NCBI GenBank assembly: GCA_023424015.1
Contig: JAFAEM010000043.1
Coordinates: 1-25,596, forward strand
DNA length: 25,596 nt
Origin: Bacteroidota bacterium
Lineage (GTDB): Bacteria; Bacteroidota; Bacteroidia; Chitinophagales; Chitinophagaceae
Reading direction: 5' to 3'
Part shown: piece after piece, positions 22,538-25,596 of the stretch
How positions within the stretch are numbered: the first letter of the stretch is position 1
How the letters are laid out: each line of letters opens with the position of its first letter
Notes under the pieces: generated by a model
Told to the model about the DNA's origin: nothing
Databases searched by the model: none
Seen by the model: only the letters and a program-made list of their open reading frames with translations
Made by a program: the position numbers and the translations under genes

Positions 22538-22914
22538 ACGGCTCAGATGAATGCTGTAAGGTAGTAATCCCCTCGTCGCCTGCCCTTCGAATTTAGTTCA
22601 GCGGTGAAATATCGGGGCTGGAGGTTGACTATAAACCACGGCGGCACGGCGAGCAAAGCGAGAGCCTCTCCCTGTTAAAAAATCTGCGGAGAACAGGACA
22701 TGATGCTAATACTCCGCTGTGTCTGCTGTGTGCGCTATGGTTTCCTGGCCCATCGAGACATTTGAACTACCACCAGCAAAGAGAACAGCCTCCGGAAGCT
22801 CCTAATTCCTAACCCGATAGGAGTCGGGTCCACATTCCAAATTCCGATTATCATCAGCCAATTCTAACTATCTTTGGCTGTTTTAAGACATCACATACCT
22901 AATATTTTAGCAAC
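22538..22914. other. Divergent intergenic region rich in repeats, no gene seen
   Basis: This 377-bp gap separates the divergent OMP and helicase genes. It holds the ~130-bp repeat at 22629-22760, and CCCGATAGGAGTCGGG (near 22813-22828), an inverted-repeat word similar to the palindrome at 4093-4112. CCTAATTCCTAA and CATTCCAAATTCCGA words surround the latter. TATTTTAG at 22903-22910 is one mismatch from a -7 element for the helicase. No tRNA or conserved ORF is visible. Confidence 0.7.
22629..22760 (-). repeat. ~130-bp dispersed intergenic repeat, copy 1
   Basis: Read on the minus strand this aligns over its whole length with 25348-25480 on the plus strand. Shared blocks are CGATGxGCCAGGAA, then AGCGCACACAGCAGACACAG, TTTTTAACA and CGCTxTGCTxGCCGTGC. 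Its left end (plus strand actataaaccacggcgg) also matches 9327-9354. The element has 9-bp-like internal words (CACACAGCA, GACACAGCG). Confidence 0.88.
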
Positions 22915-24141
22915 TTGCGATTTAGCGATTTTAACTTCCATCCCGATCTTTTAGAAGGCATAGAGGCATCCAACTATGAGAACGCCACCCCGGTACAGGA
23001 GCAGGTGATACCCACTATACTTGCGGGCCGCGACCTGATCGCGTCGGCACAAACCGGTACCGGTAAAACGGCCGCTTTTCTCCTCCCCGTTATAAACCGC
23101 CTGTTGACCAATCATGTTGATGGCCAGGTGGGCGCCCTGGTGATCGTACCTACACGTGAACTGGCGATCCAGATTTCCCAGCACCTGGAAGGACTTTCTT
23201 ATTTTACACATATCAGTTCGCTCGCTGTGTATGGTGGGAATGACGCACAGAATTTTGTGGCCGAGAAAAAAGCGCTGCAAATGGGTGCCGATATTATTAT
23301 TTGCACACCGGGACGTATGATCGCCCATCTTAATATGGGCTATGTGTCAATGAAGGGTTTGCAATTTCTCGTCCTGGATGAAGCAGACCGGATGCTTGAC
23401 ATGGGTTTCCAGGACGAACTTAACCGGATTATTAAAGCACTGCCACAAAAACGACAGACGCTTTTATTTTCAGCGACCATGCCTCCCAAGATCAGGCAGC
23501 TGGCCCGAAATATACTGGTGGATCCCGTGGAAGTGAATATCGCGATTTCAAAGCCACCTGAGAAGATAGATCAAAAAGCATATGTTGTTCACGATCCGCA
23601 GAAGCTGCCGCTTGTTAAACACATTTTGAAAAATACTGTTTTCAAAAGTGCGCTGATCTTTTGCAGTCGCAAGCAAACCGTCAGACAATTAACCAGGACG
23701 ATGAGACAGGCTGGTTTCGCTGTAGAAGAAATGCATAGCGATCTCGAACAGGCACAAAGAGAAGCTGTGATCTCAGGATTTACCAGCGGACGTATACCCA
23801 TCATGATCGCTACTGATATTCTCAGTCGCGGTATTGATATCGATACGATTGATCTCGTGATAAATTTCGATGTGCCGCGTGACGGGGAAGATTATGTACA
23901 CCGTATTGGACGAACTGCCCGCGCGGAAGCTGATGGCATGGCGTTCACACTTGTAGGCGACAAAGAGCAAAACAGTTTTGCCGCGATAGAGTCACTGATC
24001 GGAAAAGAAGTGGAGAAAGCATCGATACCCGCGGAACTCGGACCAGCACCAGCTTATAATCCGAGGCGAAGAACCGGGAACAAGAGTTCGGGAGTAGGAG
24101 GTAAAAGAAATTTTCACCGGCACCGCCACGGCAGGCGTTGA
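22915..24141 (+). CDS. DEAD-box RNA helicase (RhlE-like), TTG start
   Basis: 408 aa. All helicase motifs are present: Q motif (FSDFNFHPDLLEGI with TPVQEQ), I AQTGTGKT, Ia PTRELA, TPGRM, II DEAD, III SAT, IV LIFCSRKQT, V ATDILSRGIDI, VI HRIGRTAR. The C-terminal tail is short and basic (RRRTGNKSSGVGGKRNFHRH, then RHGRR), typical of RNA-binding RhlE-type helicases in ribosome biogenesis or cold adaptation. The start must be TTG at 22915: a stop codon in frame lies at 22900-22902, the Q motif begins at once, and the next Met is more than 100 residues later. Confidence 0.95.
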   Translation: MRFSDFNFHPDLLEGIEASNYENATPVQEQVIPTILAGRDLIASAQTGTGKTAAFLLPVINRLLTNHVDGQVGALVIVPTRELAIQISQHLEGLSYFTHISSLAVYGGNDAQNFVAEKKALQMGADIIICTPGRMIAHLNMGYVSMKGLQFLVLDEADRMLDMGFQDELNRIIKALPQKRQTLLFSATMPPKIRQLARNILVDPVEVNIAISKPPEKIDQKAYVVHDPQKLPLVKHILKNTVFKSALIFCSRKQTVRQLTRTMRQAGFAVEEMHSDLEQAQREAVISGFTSGRIPIMIATDILSRGIDIDTIDLVINFDVPRDGEDYVHRIGRTARAEADGMAFTLVGDKEQNSFAAIESLIGKEVEKASIPAELGPAPAYNPRRRTGNKSSGVGGKRNFHRHRHGRR

Positions 24142-24158
24142 TCGGGTATGAGGATTTA

Positions 24159-24176
24159 CCTGGTCTTCTGATCAGG
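24159..24176. terminator. Possible bidirectional hairpin between convergent genes
   Basis: CCTGGTC-TTCT-GATCAGG gives a 7-bp stem with one G-T pair and a 4-nt loop, 17 bp after the helicase stop and overlapping the stop codon of the CsbD-like gene. Neither side has a strong T-run, so terminator activity is uncertain. Confidence 0.35.
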
Positions 24177-24387
24177 AAGCTTTCCCTTCGTTGGAAGAAA
24201 TACTTTCAATCAATTCTTTTACTCTTTGTTTGCTGAGATTTAGTTTTTTTTCCAGTCGGCTAAGCAATTGATCTTCTTCCCCGGGTTGGTATTGCAGGTC
24301 GTCATCGGTGAGTTGGATATTAGTTTCCTTTAAGTCTTCCTTTACTTCTTCCCAGGGTTTTTGGAGTTTTAACTGATAGGTTCCCAT
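24172..24387 (-). CDS. CsbD-like small acidic stress protein
   Basis: 71 aa. Features of the CsbD group as seen in Bacteroidota: W12 in KPWEEVKEDLKE, then LTDDDLQYQPGEEDQLLSRL and KKLNLSKQRVKELIE. It is highly charged and helical, with no Cys or TM helix. CsbD proteins are induced in general stress in Bacillus; the molecular role is unknown. The match is partial, so assignment is moderate. It is convergent with the helicase and divergent from the amidase gene. Confidence 0.75.
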   Translation of the reverse strand: MGTYQLKLQKPWEEVKEDLKETNIQLTDDDLQYQPGEEDQLLSRLEKKLNLSKQRVKELIESISSNEGKAS

Positions 24388-24494
24388 ATCAACTTTTTTA
24401 CAGTTATCACAATATTCAGACCAGTTCCTGCAGGTTTTTGCAGGCAGGAAGAACGGGATTCTTTTTATCTTTCGGGCCTATCGAAATATCACGC

Positions 24495-25304
24495 ATGAAA
24501 AAGTTGTTATTTATCACTCTAATATCCTTTTGTATCATACTATTTGCCTGCGCACCTTATGCAAAAACCAATAAGGTTTATAAGAAGCAGGTTAAAGCGT
24601 ATGCGAAAATGCTACGTGAGTATCCCGTGAAGGATTCTGCCGGACTTCCGATGGCTTCCTCATGGGTGGGCACTACCAACTTCAGTATGCGCCGCCCCAA
24701 TTTTGTGATCATACACCACACAGCACAAAATAGTTGTGAGCAAACCCTGCGCACATTTACCCTTCGGCGTACACAGGTAAGCTCGCATTATGTGATCTGT
24801 AAGGACGGAACAGTGCATCATATGCTGAATGATCTGCTTCGTGCACACCATGCAGGTGTGAGCAAGTGGGGAAATGCAAGCGACATCAACAGCAGCAGTA
24901 TTGGTATTGAGATCGACAACAATGGGTTCGAGCCATTTACTGATGAACAGATCAATAGCCTGTTGCTGGTATTGGAACGTTTAAAAAATGCCTACAATAT
25001 ACCTGCAGCCAATTTTATCGGGCATTCCGATGTTGCGCCGGGAAGAAAGGTCGACCCCAACCGAAATTTTCCATGGCAAAAATTAGCTGACCGTGGATTT
25101 GGCCATTGGTACGACACCACAGGCGTACAGGTTGATTCTACCTTCAATGAAATACAGGCGTTGCGTATCATTGGCTACAACATAAATAATCAGCAGAATG
25201 CCATCCAGTCCTTCAAACTCCATTTTGTACAAAATGATACCACCCGTGTGATCACCGAAGCCGACAGAAAGATTTTGTTTGACCTGATGAAGCGATATCA
25301 GTAG
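24495..25304 (+). CDS. AmiD-like N-acetylmuramoyl-L-alanine amidase lipoprotein
   Basis: 269 aa from the ATG at 24495 (MKKLLFITLISFC); the longer frame from 24438 is rejected because it would precede the signal peptide. Lipoprotein signal ending LFAC (Cys about 19). Amidase_2 domain ~70-220: FVIIHHTAQNS (first zinc His), VSSHYVICKDGTVHHML, LRAHHAGVSKWG, IGIEIDNNG and GHSDVAPGRKVDPNRNFPW (second His and zinc-ligand Asp). The ending resembles AmpD/AmiD. It should cleave the MurNAc-L-Ala bond in peptidoglycan or anhydro-muropeptides at the outer or inner membrane. TATCTTTC at 24466-24473 is a near -7 motif. A C-terminal ~50-residue segment follows the catalytic domain. Confidence 0.92.
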   Translation: MKKLLFITLISFCIILFACAPYAKTNKVYKKQVKAYAKMLREYPVKDSAGLPMASSWVGTTNFSMRRPNFVIIHHTAQNSCEQTLRTFTLRRTQVSSHYVICKDGTVHHMLNDLLRAHHAGVSKWGNASDINSSSIGIEIDNNGFEPFTDEQINSLLLVLERLKNAYNIPAANFIGHSDVAPGRKVDPNRNFPWQKLADRGFGHWYDTTGVQVDSTFNEIQALRIIGYNINNQQNAIQSFKLHFVQNDTTRVITEADRKILFDLMKRYQ

Positions 25305-25347
25305 GGGATTTGGAATTGGTAATTGATAATCATTGTTGTCTGCAAAA

Positions 25348-25480
25348 GTTTCGATGTGCCAGGAAGCCACAGCGCACACAGCAGACACAGCGGCGTATTT
25401 GCATCATTTTCTGTTCCCGGTAGCAGATTTTTAACACGTAAGCGCCATTCGCTGTGCTTGCCGTGCCCGCCGTTTGTGCC
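25348..25480 (+). repeat. ~130-bp dispersed intergenic repeat, copy 2
   Basis: Inverted relative to 22629-22760 and alignable end to end with scattered mismatches and a few small indels. It lies 43 bp after the amidase stop. The minus-strand open frame covering it (25330-25590) is a by-product of the repeat. The rest of the gap (25305-25596) holds no supported gene. Confidence 0.88.
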
Positions 25481-25485
25481 ATGAA

Positions 25486-25508
25486 GTAAAGTCGTCGATA
25501 GACTTTAC
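25486..25508. repeat. 8-bp inverted repeat GTAAAGTC/GACTTTAC
   Basis: GTAAAGTC, 7-nt spacer, GACTTTAC: perfect arms right next to the end of the 130-bp repeat. There is no T-run. It could be part of the repeat unit's edge or an independent hairpin; nothing similar was seen at the matching edge of copy 1. Confidence 0.6.
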
Positions 25509-25596
25509 ATGCTCTTTTAAAGATGATGGAATTAGAGGTGCTATTTAATGACCCATCGGCAGCGCTGTACAGGCGGAGCTGCCAAACCACTCCACG

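Noticed and set aside
24427..24444. CCTGCAGG...GCAGG hairpin upstream of the amidase as a riboswitch or terminator
   Set aside because: Only a 5-bp stem with no T-run or conserved aptamer features; nothing to distinguish it from chance.
22629..25480. Composite transposon bounded by inverted repeats
   Set aside because: There is no transposase between the copies, the genes are housekeeping, and no target duplication is visible; a dispersed repeat is simpler.
25330..25590. Minus-strand frame at the right edge
   Set aside because: It is composed mainly of the 130-bp repeat and the adjacent inverted repeat; no protein-like features.

Overview
The window looks like a chromosomal segment of a Bacteroidota bacterium, most likely Chitinophagaceae or a close relative (inference). 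The signs are promoters with the Bacteroidota -7 motif TAnnTTTG, almost no Shine-Dalgarno sequences, an outer-membrane beta-barrel receptor with an N-terminal carboxypeptidase-regulatory-like domain, DUF6089 and DUF4199 proteins, and several intergenic repeat types common in this phylum. No phage, IS transposase, CRISPR array, tRNA or rRNA was found. It reads as ordinary housekeeping chromosome with frequent strand switches and repeat-filled gaps.

Layout. 1-395: tandem 112-bp repeats. 396-2227 (-): a three-domain persulfide dioxygenase/rhodanese (CstB-like) and, upstream, a cysteine-free ArsR regulator. A strong intrinsic terminator separates them, and a clear inverted-repeat operator lies in front of the regulator. 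2339-3630 (-): tsaB overlapping by one base with a 3-hydroxyacyl-CoA-dehydrogenase C-domain protein. 3696-5388 (+): ridA and a metallophosphoesterase. 5406-9150 (-): probable operon of M1 metallopeptidase, membrane-anchored LuxR-type regulator, DUF4199 membrane protein and AlkD-like HEAT-repeat protein.

9431-11647 (-): a two-gene unit that is the most interesting biochemistry here. An AmgK-like amino-sugar kinase is fused to a complete RapZ C-terminal domain, followed by a MurU-like nucleotidyltransferase; this suggests a cell-wall sugar recycling module with a built-in amino-sugar sensor. 11742-15901 (+): icmF, a fused B12-dependent acyl-CoA mutase carrying two palindromic repeat elements in frame inside its linker, then a DUF421 membrane protein 2 bp later.

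15927-17435 (-): DUF6089 barrel and an unrecognised two-TM protein. 17533-19601 (+): NfeD protease plus slipin, a classical pair. 19598-22537 (-): YccF protein and a large TonB-receptor-like outer-membrane protein, separated by 7-bp tandem repeats. 22915-25304: DEAD-box helicase (+) with an obligatory TTG start, CsbD-like small protein (-), and an AmiD-like lipoprotein amidase (+). This last segment is flanked by inverted copies of a ~130-bp intergenic repeat.

No wholly new system is proven. The best leads are the kinase-RapZ fusion with its MurU-like partner, the in-frame palindromes in icmF, and the membrane LuxR/DUF4199 unit.
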